DNA of 38,070 nucleotides from Microcaldota archaeon (GTDB lineage Archaea > Micrarchaeota > Micrarchaeia > Burarchaeales > JAKAKT01): the NCBI GenBank assembly GCA_021813385.1, contig JAKAKT010000092.1, positions 1-38,070 on the forward strand. The letters are read 5' to 3'. Below, one piece after another: positions 25,217 through 33,064 of the stretch (position 1 is the stretch's first letter; each line of letters starts with the position of its first letter). The translations under genes were made by a program, and so were the position numbers. The notes under the pieces are model-generated. The model did no database searches, was not told the origin of the DNA, and worked only from the letters and a program-made list of their open reading frames with translations.

Positions 25217-25363
25217 TTACTTTTTCTTCTTCGCCGGCTTCTTGGCAGTCTTCTTCATGACTGTTTTCGCTTTCTTCTCGCCCTTGCCGTAATAGTAATA
25301 TCTCTTTTTCTTCAGTTCCTCAGCGGATTCCCCGCCGCAGCATGCGCAGCATTCGTGGCCCAT
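25217..25363 (-). CDS. 48-residue Cys-cluster / Lys-rich small protein
   Basis: ATG 25363 on the minus strand follows a strong GGGGTGGG site at suitable spacing. The product begins MGHECCACCGGE (two adjacent Cys pairs plus His), followed by a KKKRYYYYGKG patch and a 20-residue Lys/Ala-rich tail. The His/Cys head suggests a small metal site and the tail suggests nucleic acid binding, much like a histone H1 tail. I recognise no family. Its stop and the priS stop are back to back (25214-25219). Confidence 0.7.
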   Translation of the reverse strand: MGHECCACCGGESAEELKKKRYYYYGKGEKKAKTVMKKTAKKPAKKKK

Positions 25364-25375
25364 AATCCCACCCCG

Positions 25376-25756
25376 TTATTTTTTTATCGCGCCAGAGGCC
25401 TTCATGTTGTCGTCCGTCTTCACTCCCATCTCGAGATGGCCGTTGTTTCTCCCGAGCAGGTAGATGCCTTCGATATTAACGCCTGAGTTTGCAAGCTTCC
25501 GCGTGAATTTCGCGAGCTCTCCCGGCTTGTCCGAAACCTTCACCACTAACAGGTCGCCCATGAGAACCTTCATCCCGATTTTCTCGAGGGCGTGCTTCGC
25601 GCTCGTCTCGTCGTTCGTGACAAGCCTTACGATGCCCATTTCATTGTAGCCGTGGGCAGAAATCGAGGAAATGTTTATGCCGTTGTTCCCCAGAGCCTCG
25701 CAGATGTCCGCGAGAGTCCCCACCCTATTGTCGGTAACAATCGTCAGCTCGCGCAT
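25376..25756 (-). CDS. Tandem ACT-domain protein
   Basis: A 126-residue protein made of two ACT domains: RELTIVTDNRVGTLADICEALGNNGINI (residues 1-30) and LLVVKVSDKPGELAKFTRKLANSGVNI (about 65-92), each with the strand, D-x-x-G-x-L turn and helix of the fold. ACT domains bind amino acids. ATG 25756 follows GGGGTGAG. There is a TATA-like GTATTTTAAAC further up on the minus strand. It probably acts as an amino-acid-sensing regulatory protein, although it carries no DNA-binding or enzyme domain. Confidence 0.85.
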   Translation of the reverse strand: MRELTIVTDNRVGTLADICEALGNNGINISSISAHGYNEMGIVRLVTNDETSAKHALEKIGMKVLMGDLLVVKVSDKPGELAKFTRKLANSGVNIEGIYLLGRNNGHLEMGVKTDDNMKASGAIKK

Positions 25757-25837
25757 TGGTCTCACCCCTGGAATTCTTTTGGGCCGACAGTTTAAAATAC
25801 GTGCGGTTAACGGGGTGAAATAGAGGGAAGATGGAGG

Positions 25838-26647
25838 TTAGAAGACTCTTGTTACCCCGACTCCGACATACCCCGGCTTCGTTATCGCGCCCTTTCCCCT
25901 CCCGCTAGCCTGGATGTCGAGTATCATGTTCCCCGTCTTAATCCTGCCGTGGAGCGTCATGTCCCTCCAGCCAGGCCCACCCCTTCCTGCTGAGAGCAGC
26001 ACCGGTCCCTTTTTCACCTGTATTCCGATTCCCTTGCCAGTAACTTTCCCGCTATCAACCGCAACTTTCCCGGAAACAGTCCCCTCGAACCCCAGAATCG
26101 CCCTCCTGTACTCGGCCGACCAGCTCATTGAGTTGGTTATTAAGTCCAGAGCAGCTCCGGCCCGCACCATGTAACCGTTTCCAGTAAATACTCCGACCGC
26201 CCCGAGCGAACCCGAGGTCTTTGTTTTTCCATCAGTTCCCGATGTTGCAGCCGCATTCGCTCCGACAAGCAGGTTTTTCCCAGCCTGCATTGAGATTGTG
26301 GCGCCGATAGTTCCGCTGTTCGGCCCGCTTGTCGATGTGCTGGCGAAAGGCGCGACCACCGCCCCCTCCCCAACCTTCTTGCTCACCATCAGGTCGGCTC
26401 CTTTTAAGCCGTCAGGATACCTGCTCGCCCCGACGTAGGCCCACTCGCCAAGCTGGAAGAGCATCCCCGGGTTCCCCTGGACCCCGTAATTCGAGAAGTT
26501 CGGATAAACCCCCACCTCGACAGCCTGGGCCTTCGGCCCTGTCGTCGTGGAATCGATGTTCTGCGCAATCGCTGGTCCTGAAGCCGCAATTGCAGCTGCA
26601 ACAGCTAACCCAGTAATCGTGTACCTGATAGCGCTTCCGCTCACCAT
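25838..26647 (-). CDS. Secreted Gly-rich beta-strand protein, outer-membrane-barrel-like pattern
   Basis: ATG 26647 follows GGGAGGTG by six bases. The 269-residue product has a Sec-type signal peptide ending in PAIA before Gln29. The mature part consists of many short alternating strands with small residues and turns: GVYPNFSNYG, AYVGASRYP, TIGATISMQAG, LLVGANAAATSG, and others. It ends VGVGVTRVF with a terminal Phe and alternating hydrophobics. That pattern is the one seen in bacterial outer-membrane barrels, which would be surprising in an archaeon. A repeat-rich S-layer or adhesin-type beta protein is an equally open explanation. No lipobox, no C-terminal anchor. Confidence 0.8.
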   Translation of the reverse strand: MVSGSAIRYTITGLAVAAAIAASGPAIAQNIDSTTTGPKAQAVEVGVYPNFSNYGVQGNPGMLFQLGEWAYVGASRYPDGLKGADLMVSKKVGEGAVVAPFASTSTSGPNSGTIGATISMQAGKNLLVGANAAATSGTDGKTKTSGSLGAVGVFTGNGYMVRAGAALDLITNSMSWSAEYRRAILGFEGTVSGKVAVDSGKVTGKGIGIQVKKGPVLLSAGRGGPGWRDMTLHGRIKTGNMILDIQASGRGKGAITKPGYVGVGVTRVF

Positions 26648-26716
26648 AATCAACACCTCCCTCTCCCGGTTCCCCGGGCTGCCATTCTATTCGCTTTTTG
26701 TTAATATAAACCTGTG

Positions 26717-26823
26717 TGGTATCCTAACGGAACCATTAATTTCTTAGGAGCCTGACTTGCTATTGAGAAACATTATATGGCTTTTTTTGTATTTAAGCAT
26801 TGTGTTCCCCCTAGTGGGACACA
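26717..26823. promoter_or_regulatory. Divergent promoter region with two operator-like inverted repeats
   Basis: Between the secreted-protein gene and the first TrmB gene are two imperfect inverted repeats: TGGTATCC-TAAC-GGAACCA (26717-26735) and TGTGTTCCC-GGGACACA arms (26801-26823). They share the TG(T/G)-x-TCC half. A TTTATATTAAC-like TATA for the secreted gene lies beside the first, and a TATTAAATAA TATA (26833-26842) for the TrmB gene just after the second. The positions suit autoregulation or cross-regulation by the TrmB-type protein. Confidence 0.5.
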
Positions 26824-26863
26824 AAATGAAAGTATTAAATAAACGCGGTTCGAAAACTTCGGT

Positions 26864-27625
26864 ATGGAGACGAGGATACTCGAGGAAATAGGGCTCACTC
26901 CGGGCGAGATAAAGACATATCTGGCGCTGCTCGAACTGGGCCCTAGCTCCACCGGGCCGATTGCGAAGGCATCCGGGGTCTCAAGGTCTAAGCTCTACAT
27001 CATTCTCGACAAGCTGGAGAAGAAGGGCCTTGTCTCCCACGTCGAGCAGAACGGGGTGGTCTATTTCCAGGCATCAGAGCCCTCGAAAATCAACGACTAC
27101 ATCAGGAAAAGGAAGGAGGAACTCGAGGGGATAGCAACGGATTTTGAGAGATTCCTCCCGCAACTGACCAAGCTCCACAAGCAGGCCGGGAAGATACAGA
27201 CCGTTGCGGTCTATCAGGGAATAAACGGGCTCAAGACTGCCCACGAGCACACTTACCTGAAAATGAGGCGGGGTGAGACGTATTGTTACATCGGGGTCCC
27301 GGCATTCCAGCCAGAAAAGCAGCACCAATACTGGAAAAAGGACCACGCCAGGAGAGAGAAGGAGGGGATAAAGTGCAACATCCTATTCAACCGGGACACG
27401 CCCAGGAAGATAATGGAGAACAGGAATTCTTACAGGGGCAGCGACGCGAGGTACATGCCCACCGACATCAAGACGCCGGCCTATTTCCTCATCTACAAGG
27501 ACACCGTGATGATAACGGTCCCGAGCGAGAACCCGGTATCCGTCGAGATAACGAGCCAGGAGATTGCGGATGCGTTCAAGGCCTATTTCGACGAGTTCTG
27601 GAAGAGAAGCGTTCCGTTTAAATAA
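26864..27625 (+). CDS. TrmB family transcriptional regulator 1
   Basis: A 253-residue protein with an N-terminal winged-helix TrmB domain: GLTPGEIKTYLALLELGPSSTGPIAKASGVSRSKLYIILDKLEKKGLV is the recognition part (residues 11-58). A coiled-coil linker (about 80-110) and a C-terminal sensor-like domain follow (VYQGINGLKTAHEHTYLKMRRG, residues 117-138). TrmB proteins often bind sugars and regulate transport genes, but no transporter lies nearby. The TATA box is about 25 bases upstream, so the mRNA is leaderless. Confidence 0.92.
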   Translation: METRILEEIGLTPGEIKTYLALLELGPSSTGPIAKASGVSRSKLYIILDKLEKKGLVSHVEQNGVVYFQASEPSKINDYIRKRKEELEGIATDFERFLPQLTKLHKQAGKIQTVAVYQGINGLKTAHEHTYLKMRRGETYCYIGVPAFQPEKQHQYWKKDHARREKEGIKCNILFNRDTPRKIMENRNSYRGSDARYMPTDIKTPAYFLIYKDTVMITVPSENPVSVEITSQEIADAFKAYFDEFWKRSVPFK

Positions 27626-27640
27626 GAGAAAGCGAGAGAG

Positions 27641-28417
27641 ATGACTATGAATCTCGAGATTTTGAGAAAGGTCGGCCTGACCGAGAACGCGATTAAGGTG
27701 TACGCCCTGCTTCTGGACGAGGGCTCGCTCGGGATTGACAAAATCCACTCGAACACCGGAATCGAAAGAAGGCACCTCTACGACATCCTCGGGAAGCTGC
27801 AGAATGCCGGGCTCGCGGGGTTTGCGATAGAGGGAAAAAGGAAGCAATACTCGGCAACCCACCCAAGCAGGCTCGTGAACTTTGTTGAAGAGAAAGAAGA
27901 CGAGTTAGGCGAGATGAAGGCCGGCGTGGTTGATATTCTTCCTGATTTGGTGAAGAGGTTCGAGAAAAGGAAGGACGAGACGAAAGTGGACATTTACCGA
28001 GGGATAAACGGGGTGAAGTCGATTTTCGAGGAAACGTTACAGCACAAGGAGAATTATTTCATCGCAGGGAACTGGGGGGTAATAAGATTCATGCCGAAAG
28101 GCTTCTGGGACAGGTATAACGCTAAGAGAATCCGGAACAAGGTAACGTGGTGGGACCTCGTCGACCAGGGGCATACGTGGAAAGAATTCGGGGTCAGGGG
28201 AATGAGCGCAAAAGAGCCTTATTACAATTACCGGGTGATGCCGTTCAAGGTATCGAGCCCGCACGTGATTTTGGTTTATGGCGATGTGAACGTTCAAGTC
28301 ATTTGGCAAGAAAACCCGATAGCGGTTAGAACGCAAAGCAAAACCCTTGCCGAATCGTATAAGAAATACTTCTGGTACCTCTGGGAACTGGCGGGCGGAA
28401 AGGAGAAAGGCCGATGA
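27641..28417 (+). CDS. TrmB family transcriptional regulator 2
   Basis: A 258-residue paralog of the preceding gene, starting 15 bases after its stop. It shares the layout: winged helix (GLTENAIKVYALLLDEGSLGIDKIHSNTGIERRHLYDILGKLQNAGL), coiled coil, then a C-terminal domain with an IYRGINGVKSIFEETLQ strand-helix matching VYQGINGLKTAHEH of the first. Recognition helices differ (SRSKLYI versus ERRHLYD), so different operators are likely. The two genes probably form one operon arising by tandem duplication. Confidence 0.9.
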   Translation: MTMNLEILRKVGLTENAIKVYALLLDEGSLGIDKIHSNTGIERRHLYDILGKLQNAGLAGFAIEGKRKQYSATHPSRLVNFVEEKEDELGEMKAGVVDILPDLVKRFEKRKDETKVDIYRGINGVKSIFEETLQHKENYFIAGNWGVIRFMPKGFWDRYNAKRIRNKVTWWDLVDQGHTWKEFGVRGMSAKEPYYNYRVMPFKVSSPHVILVYGDVNVQVIWQENPIAVRTQSKTLAESYKKYFWYLWELAGGKEKGR

Positions 28418-28420
28418 GCC

Positions 28421-29167
28421 CTAATGGGCCGGCGTAAAACAGCAATACCCGATTTTGTCGCATTCCACCTTCAATTGAGCCCACGCCTTCCCGGGAATCG
28501 CCTGCACCGCCATCGGGTAAAGGATGTTGTCCTCCTTGTAGATGTGCTTGGGCAATTCCTCGCAGATGTAAGATGAGATTGGCTCGAGCTTCTTGACAAA
28601 GTCCGCGTATTTGAGCTTCTTATGGTTCCTCGCGAGCTTGTAAAGGGCGGCTTTATTAGCCTTCAAATCAACGTGCTCCTCCCTCATTATCTCGGGCGGT
28701 TCGGTCACCCCCTGCTTCTCAAGAGCCGGAAACAGCACATCCTCTTCCCTCTGGTGGTGCTTGTCCGCCTCGACCAAGTGCTCCGAGATGTGCTTCAAGA
28801 GCTCGAGCTCCTCCTTCACTTCATCGTAGCTTTTTGCACACTTGAAGGAGGTGGTGATTAGCCTCAGCTTGTCTACGAACCCGAGTATCATCTTGTGCTC
28901 CTCCATGAGCGTATGGACTGGGTGACCCGGCTTGAGGTCTAGCTCGGCTGTCAGGCTGTCTTTCATCGCCTCCAGATGGACATCGCAGAGCTTCCGCATC
29001 TCCTTTCTTGTGACTCCCTCTTCGATTATCTCCTGTTCGAGAATTGCCAATTCGGAGGGTGAAATTCCGGAAAGCAGCTTTTTCCCCTTTTCAACGAGTT
29101 CCTTGCTGCTGGAACCGGCCTTCAGTTTCTTGAGCAGCTTCTTTATCTCCTCTTTGTTGTTCTTCAT
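28421..29167 (-). CDS. DUF438 / hemerythrin-like protein
   Basis: A 248-residue protein. The N-terminal about 80 residues are a DUF438-like helical region. The rest is a hemerythrin/HHE domain with metal-binding His/Glu sets: HTLMEEHKM, EADKHHQREEDVLFPAL and LPKHIYKEDNILYPMA. Hemerythrin domains bind a di-iron site used in oxygen, nitric oxide or iron sensing and in repair of iron centres. It ends CCFTPAH. ATG 29167 is preceded by GGTGAAAA; the TGA of the upstream arsR lies in that site, so the two are co-transcribed and coupled. Confidence 0.9.
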   Translation of the reverse strand: MKNNKEEIKKLLKKLKAGSSSKELVEKGKKLLSGISPSELAILEQEIIEEGVTRKEMRKLCDVHLEAMKDSLTAELDLKPGHPVHTLMEEHKMILGFVDKLRLITTSFKCAKSYDEVKEELELLKHISEHLVEADKHHQREEDVLFPALEKQGVTEPPEIMREEHVDLKANKAALYKLARNHKKLKYADFVKKLEPISSYICEELPKHIYKEDNILYPMAVQAIPGKAWAQLKVECDKIGYCCFTPAH

Positions 29168-29171
29168 TTTT

Positions 29172-29474
29172 TCACCTTTTCATTTTGCCGCAGCTCTTGC
29201 AGTGCTGCTTTACGTGTTTTTCTACGAGTGAAAGAAGTGGGGCGATAGTCCTCTTGTTCAGCGAATAGACCCTGGTTTTCCCTTTCCTTTCCGCCTCAAC
29301 GAAACCGCACTCGGAGAGGGAGAGCAAGGCGTGCGAGACCTTGCTCCGCTCCTGCCCGAGAGACTTCGAGAGCTCGCCAACCGGCTTCGGCCCCCTCCTG
29401 AGTTCCTCGATTATGTCAATCTTGAGCTCAGTCGCGAGCGTCTCGAAGAAGAGGTGGCAAGGCGACCTTTTCAT
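29172..29474 (-). CDS. ArsR-type winged-helix regulator with C-terminal Cys pair
   Basis: A 100-residue repressor-type protein: FFETLATELKIDIIEELRRGPKPVGELSKSLGQERSKVSHALLSLSECGFVEAERKGKTRVYSL is the HTH_5/ArsR fold (residues 9-72). The C-terminal HVKQHCKSCGK has a CxxC (92-95). Cysteine pairs in such proteins often sense metals or redox state. It is followed by the hemerythrin-like gene. A near-perfect 16-base palindrome abuts its ATG and likely carries autoregulation. Confidence 0.9.
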   Translation of the reverse strand: MKRSPCHLFFETLATELKIDIIEELRRGPKPVGELSKSLGQERSKVSHALLSLSECGFVEAERKGKTRVYSLNKRTIAPLLSLVEKHVKQHCKSCGKMKR

Positions 29475-29490
29475 GTGAAATATAATTCAC
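29475..29490. promoter_or_regulatory. Operator palindrome at the arsR start
   Basis: GTGAAATATAATTCAC is a 16-base palindrome with one mismatched pair (position 6/11), touching the arsR ATG on the minus strand. The TATA box (ATTTATATTCC, minus strand, 29496-29506) lies just upstream, so the palindrome would cover the transcription start. This is the classic repressor position. Confidence 0.6.
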
Positions 29491-29512
29491 GCGAAGGAAT
29501 ATAAATGGGACG

Positions 29513-29575
29513 GTTAACACAGTGAAGAGAAAGAAGAAAGCGCCGGGAGAGAAACGCAAGCGGACGGCTTGCGGC
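29513..29575 (+). repeat. Interspersed repeat, copy A
   Basis: One of three copies (also 31905-31965 and 33103-33165) that share an AGAGAAA tract followed by GCGCCGGGAGAG. This copy ends in a strong hairpin, CGCAAGC-GGACG-GCTTGCG (29555-29573, 7 bp stem). It lies just ahead of the TATA box (GGTTTATTTACC, about 29586-29597) of the next lipoprotein gene. Copy B keeps the same second hairpin in weaker form. Confidence 0.55.
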
Positions 29576-29625
29576 AAACATCAATAGGTTTATTTACCCG
29601 CGAACCAATTAGATTGGGTGGTCTT

Positions 29626-30777
29626 ATGAATAAGACGTTCTTCATAATTGCTGTTTTTGTCTGTCTGTCATTGTTTTTTGCAGGTTGCTCGCAGCAACAA
29701 CCGGCTATCCAACCGCCCCAGACTGTTCCTCCTGTTGCAGAGCAGAACGTGACGCAGCTTCCGCCCGATACCCAGAAACCGAATGTTACCCAGCAACCTC
29801 CCCCATACAAACCCATCCACCTCAACTACCAGATTTCAGTTCCGAACGGCCCGAACGGCGGAACGCAGCAGCTGAATTTCGATTACTATTTCACGGAAAA
29901 AACGGATTGCAACGGGAGACCTGCGTTGAACGGGTTCGTGAAAATGGCTGAAGCCGCCTTCCCGGACCGTGCGAGTTACACCAAGATAACGGCTTATCTT
30001 GATTCCGGAGAAGCGGTTTATTCTGACAGGCTCGGCGAATCGGATTTGGCTTTCGACACGGCAAAGCCGCTGATGGCGGATTTTGACCCTGCCTTCTGGC
30101 CGCAGACGGTAATCGCACGCGGAAAGAAGAACCTCCTTTCCGAAGAAATCTGGAGCGGAACAAAACCCGTGCTCCTCCGCAATGTCGCTGTTTTCGGAGG
30201 CAACGGCGACTACTCGGTAACTGCGGGCCCGGAGGGCAAAGTTGCCGGGCTCGATTGCAAGAACATAACCGTATCAGTGAAGGCAAGCACCATGGACGGG
30301 CAGATAATAACGTGCATCCACAAACTCACTGACCCGAACTTTTCATTCATTGCCAGCGCATATGCATTCGGCGGACCGGGCTTCCAATGGAGCATAAAGA
30401 GCTTTTCGCGGGAAGCTGCGCCAACGGCCTACTACCCCCAGTGCCTCACCCCGGTTTCTTGCCCGTCTGTGAGCAAGCCCACCCAGCAGGAACGAGACTC
30501 GTGTGGCGCGCAGGGGAATAGCATCGAGAGCACAAAGGATGACAAGGGATGCGTAACGGAATATGCGTGCATAACTAACGAGGAGCGCGCCCGCAGGAAC
30601 ATCGGGGGCAACCAGCGCCCCGGCTGCCCGGTTGATGAAAAACTCGTTAAGGAAAACGCCGACTGCTGGTCAAAGCAGGGAAACGTTGATTACCAAAGAA
30701 ACGAACAGACCGGATGCATAACGGGCATCACGTGCAACCTTCCGCCAGAGGGGCAGGGCATGCCGCCTAGGAACTAA
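29626..30777 (+). CDS. Predicted lipoprotein with two Cys-rich C-terminal repeats
   Basis: ATG 29626 follows GGGTGG. The 383-residue product has a lipoprotein signal (MNKTFFIIAVFVCLSLFFAGC, Cys21), a Gln/Pro-rich linker, and a beta-rich central domain (about residues 60-260). Two related repeats of about 40 residues follow, each with C-P at the start, a central Cys and a GC-x(5)-C end (SCPSVSKPTQQERDSC..., then GCPVDEKLVKENADC...). Such repeats resemble small Kazal/thyroglobulin-like or fungal-type disulphide knots in spacing but I cannot name the family. Export and anchoring in the membrane are well supported. Confidence 0.85.
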   Translation: MNKTFFIIAVFVCLSLFFAGCSQQQPAIQPPQTVPPVAEQNVTQLPPDTQKPNVTQQPPPYKPIHLNYQISVPNGPNGGTQQLNFDYYFTEKTDCNGRPALNGFVKMAEAAFPDRASYTKITAYLDSGEAVYSDRLGESDLAFDTAKPLMADFDPAFWPQTVIARGKKNLLSEEIWSGTKPVLLRNVAVFGGNGDYSVTAGPEGKVAGLDCKNITVSVKASTMDGQIITCIHKLTDPNFSFIASAYAFGGPGFQWSIKSFSREAAPTAYYPQCLTPVSCPSVSKPTQQERDSCGAQGNSIESTKDDKGCVTEYACITNEERARRNIGGNQRPGCPVDEKLVKENADCWSKQGNVDYQRNEQTGCITGITCNLPPEGQGMPPRN

Positions 30778-30808
30778 CCGGTATGGACAAGTAGGGAGAC
30801 AGGTCATC

Positions 30809-31888
30809 ATGGAATACGCGTTTCCGTTGGTCATGTGCGCGCTTCTGCTTCTCGCTATGGGATGCACTGGCCCGGTTCCGCCTTCAGAAAACGTGACTGG
30901 CGGAAACCAGAACGCAATTGCCCCTGGCAACAATCCGACAGTGAAATACACCGAGTATAAAGACGCAAAGTCCTTCAAGACTTTTACCGACCCGCGCGAG
31001 GAGGCGTTCAGCCTCGAGGTTCCCAGCGACTGGACCGTGAGCGAAGGTTCAGGGATTATACGGCCATACCTAGACGCCGGGGTGGGATTCGAGGCAAAAT
31101 CCCCCTCAGGGCAGGGATTCTTCATTCAGGAGCCTTACGGTTACGTTTATGCAACTCCGAACGCAGTACTGAGCTATGCCGGATTCACCGAGGGTTCACT
31201 ATACGACCCCTCTGGGGGCATTTCAAAGCCCATGATGGTGAAAAAATACACGCTCGCTTCGGATTTCATAAGGGAGATTGTTGAAAAAAGCGGCTTGAAC
31301 GTGGGCAAATTGAAAGTGATTGACCGGCCGGACCTCCTGGTGAGCGGCAACCCGCTGATTTCGAAGCAGTCCGCGGCAGAAGCGGACTTTGAGTACGAAC
31401 GGGATGGGCAGAGGGTAAAATCCGTTGTCGCGTTACGGACGGCTCTGGTGGAACTGCCTGGAACCGGCATATGGTCCGTTGGTGTGATGGAGTATTATGC
31501 GCCGCCGGAGCTTCTTGGCGAGACCGAGCTGCTCGCGCTCCACATGCAGCGCTCGTTCAAAGTCAACCAGACGTGGGCCAAGAAGGAGCAGGAAGAAGTG
31601 CAGAAGCGCCTCGGGGCCATCGGCAAGAGCGGGGGCGACATCAGTGAAATCATCTCTTCCACAATCGAGATGCGGAGCAAGACGATGGACGACCTGAACG
31701 CCAAATGGGACGATTATATACGCGGAGTTCAGGACACGTACGACCCGGGCACAGGCGAGCATTACGTCGTGGACATCGGCTCGAAATACTACTGGGTGGA
31801 CGACCAAAACAGAATCTACGGCACCGACACCGCGGAGAGCCCCAGACCTAGGGAGAACCTCCGGATGCTCAAGTGCCCGGGATGCTGA
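30809..31888 (+). CDS. Predicted lipoprotein with PsbP-like domain
   Basis: A 359-residue protein. The signal MEYAFPLVMCALLLLAMGC carries a lipobox (Cys19). A region around FTDPREEAFSLEVPSDWTVSEGS (about residues 55-78) matches the start of PsbP-like/DcrB-type domains, which read D-P-x-x-x-x-F-S-x-x-V-P-x-x-W-x-V. A helical stretch follows (QEEVQKRLGAIGKSG), and the C-terminus has a YYWVDDQNRIYGT strand pair and ends CPGC. It starts 31 bases after the preceding lipoprotein, so the pair is probably co-transcribed. Confidence 0.82.
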   Translation: MEYAFPLVMCALLLLAMGCTGPVPPSENVTGGNQNAIAPGNNPTVKYTEYKDAKSFKTFTDPREEAFSLEVPSDWTVSEGSGIIRPYLDAGVGFEAKSPSGQGFFIQEPYGYVYATPNAVLSYAGFTEGSLYDPSGGISKPMMVKKYTLASDFIREIVEKSGLNVGKLKVIDRPDLLVSGNPLISKQSAAEADFEYERDGQRVKSVVALRTALVELPGTGIWSVGVMEYYAPPELLGETELLALHMQRSFKVNQTWAKKEQEEVQKRLGAIGKSGGDISEIISSTIEMRSKTMDDLNAKWDDYIRGVQDTYDPGTGEHYVVDIGSKYYWVDDQNRIYGTDTAESPRPRENLRMLKCPGC

Positions 31889-31904
31889 ATCTTTTCAATC
31901 TATT

Positions 31905-31965
31905 TTGAGCGTTAGTATAAAGAGAAAACGCGCCGGGGGAGAATGGCAAGCGGATGGCTTGATGC
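31905..31965 (+). repeat. Interspersed repeat, copy B
   Basis: Begins with the stem GCGTT (31909-31913) and AACGC (31927-31931) around AGTATAAAGAGAA, continues with CGCCGGGGGAGAA and ends with the hairpin CAAGC-GGATG-GCTTG (31947-31961). The first stem differs from copy C by a compensating pair change. The 150 bases downstream to the Fic promoter hold no ORF I can support. Confidence 0.6.
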
Positions 31966-32069
31966 GGTCAGAACACTAAAGCGAACCTGTGCCCCCTAAA
32001 AACCGTGCATGGTCAATTCGGTGATAACTTTTGCACCAAGTTCTTTGAGATCGTAGTGGTGAAGAAAGT

Positions 32070-32111
32070 GTAGTCACCTAATGACAAAGTTTAAATACTT
32101 GTAGTCACCTA
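32070..32111 (+). promoter_or_regulatory. Fic promoter with two direct operator-like repeats
   Basis: GTAGTCACCTA occurs at 32070-32080 and 32101-32111 (31 bases apart, about three helical turns) on either side of a TATA box (AGTTTAAATACTT, 32089-32100 region). The second copy lies between the TATA box and ATG 32120, so the mRNA would be leaderless and a bound protein would block it. The same sequence recurs, in both orientations, at the 3' end of the Fic gene. Confidence 0.65.
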
Positions 32112-32119
32112 AATCCCTC

Positions 32120-33064
32120 ATGCATTCGGAGATTCGGGAAAAGGACGGACAGAAAAAGTATTACCTGGCTCACTCGTTCAGGGAAGACGGGAAAGTCAGG
32201 AAGATTAGAGTGTACCTTGGCGCTAACTTATCCCCGGGAGAATTGGAATCGAAAAGAAAAATCGCTGAGAGAAAACTGGAGGATAGAGTGAAGAAAAAAG
32301 AAGTCATACGAGACCCGTATATCTCCGCGCTTACTCCTCCGGAATTGAAAGAACTTGAAACGCTCGAGGCGAGGGGAGAACTGAGGGTTTTCCATCTTTC
32401 TGAACAGGACTGGACCCGGTTCAAGGAAGCGTTCACATATGATACTAACGCAATCGAGGGTTCGCGGGTTGAAGCCAAGGAAGTAGTTGAAATTCTTGAG
32501 AAGCAGAAATGGCCCAGAGAAAGGACGAAAGAGGACATTTCTGAGACATATGGGGTCGCCGAGGCTGTTGATTACCTCCGGAAGACCAAGGAGGACGTTT
32601 CACTTGAATTTATCCGAGAGCTTCACCGTATAGTTTTCAAGAACTCGAAACCGTTCGCGGGAGAATTTAGGGCAAAGGGAGTTGAGGTGGTTGTCCAAGA
32701 TGCATATGGCAACGTAGTGCATCGGGGGGCGCCGTCGATTCAAGTCGAAAAACTGCTTAAGCAGCTTGTCAGGTGGTACAAGCGAAATAAGAAAAAATAC
32801 ACTCCAATTGTCTTGGCTGCGGTTGTCCATAACCAATTCGAGAGCATCCATCCGTTCCAAGACGGAAATGGGAGAGTTGGAAGGTTGCTCCTGAACAACG
32901 TTCTTCTCAAACAGGGATTACCGCCTGTGAATATCGAGCTTAGGAACAGGTCGGAGTATTACGCAGCACTGCAAGCCGACGAGAAGAGAGGAGACATACG
33001 CCCGATGCTTGAGCTTATTTTAAAAGAATACCGAGCCTTGAGAAAGATGCTGAGGAAGAGGTGA
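32120..33064 (+). CDS. Fic family protein with N-terminal inhibitory motif
   Basis: A 314-residue Fic protein. The Fic motif HPFQDGNGRVGR (244-255) is canonical: His, Asp and the Gly-Asn-Gly-Arg loop are all intact, as in AMP-transferring Fic enzymes that modify target-protein hydroxyls. TNAIEG at 109-114 is the (S/T)xxxE(G/N) inhibitory helix of autoinhibited class II Fic proteins. A small N-terminal region (residues 1-35, KYYLAHSFREDGKVRKIRVYLG) looks like a beta-hairpin add-on. There is no separate antitoxin gene, consistent with self-inhibition. The whole gene lies between direct repeats. Confidence 0.92.
   Translation: MHSEIREKDGQKKYYLAHSFREDGKVRKIRVYLGANLSPGELESKRKIAERKLEDRVKKKEVIRDPYISALTPPELKELETLEARGELRVFHLSEQDWTRFKEAFTYDTNAIEGSRVEAKEVVEILEKQKWPRERTKEDISETYGVAEAVDYLRKTKEDVSLEFIRELHRIVFKNSKPFAGEFRAKGVEVVVQDAYGNVVHRGAPSIQVEKLLKQLVRWYKRNKKKYTPIVLAAVVHNQFESIHPFQDGNGRVGRLLLNNVLLKQGLPPVNIELRNRSEYYAALQADEKRGDIRPMLELILKEYRALRKMLRKR

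Noticed and set aside
26848-26864. tRNA T-arm-like GGTTCGAAAAC
   Set aside because: No acceptor stem, D-arm or anticodon arm can be built around it; it lies in the TrmB promoter. No other tRNA was found in the window.
28037-28336. Long antisense ORFs across the TrmB genes, and similar ORFs across infB, hisS and the rest
   Set aside because: They lie opposite clearly coding genes with protein-family motifs, have unlikely residue composition and lack ribosome binding sites; they are codon-bias shadows.
29555-31965. Integron-style attC sites at the repeats beside the tyrosine recombinase
   Set aside because: The repeats form stems and one contains GTTAG, but the paired RYYYAAC and GTTRRRY ends of attC are not both present in order, and the recombinase lacks visible IntI-type features. 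Kept only as structured repeats.
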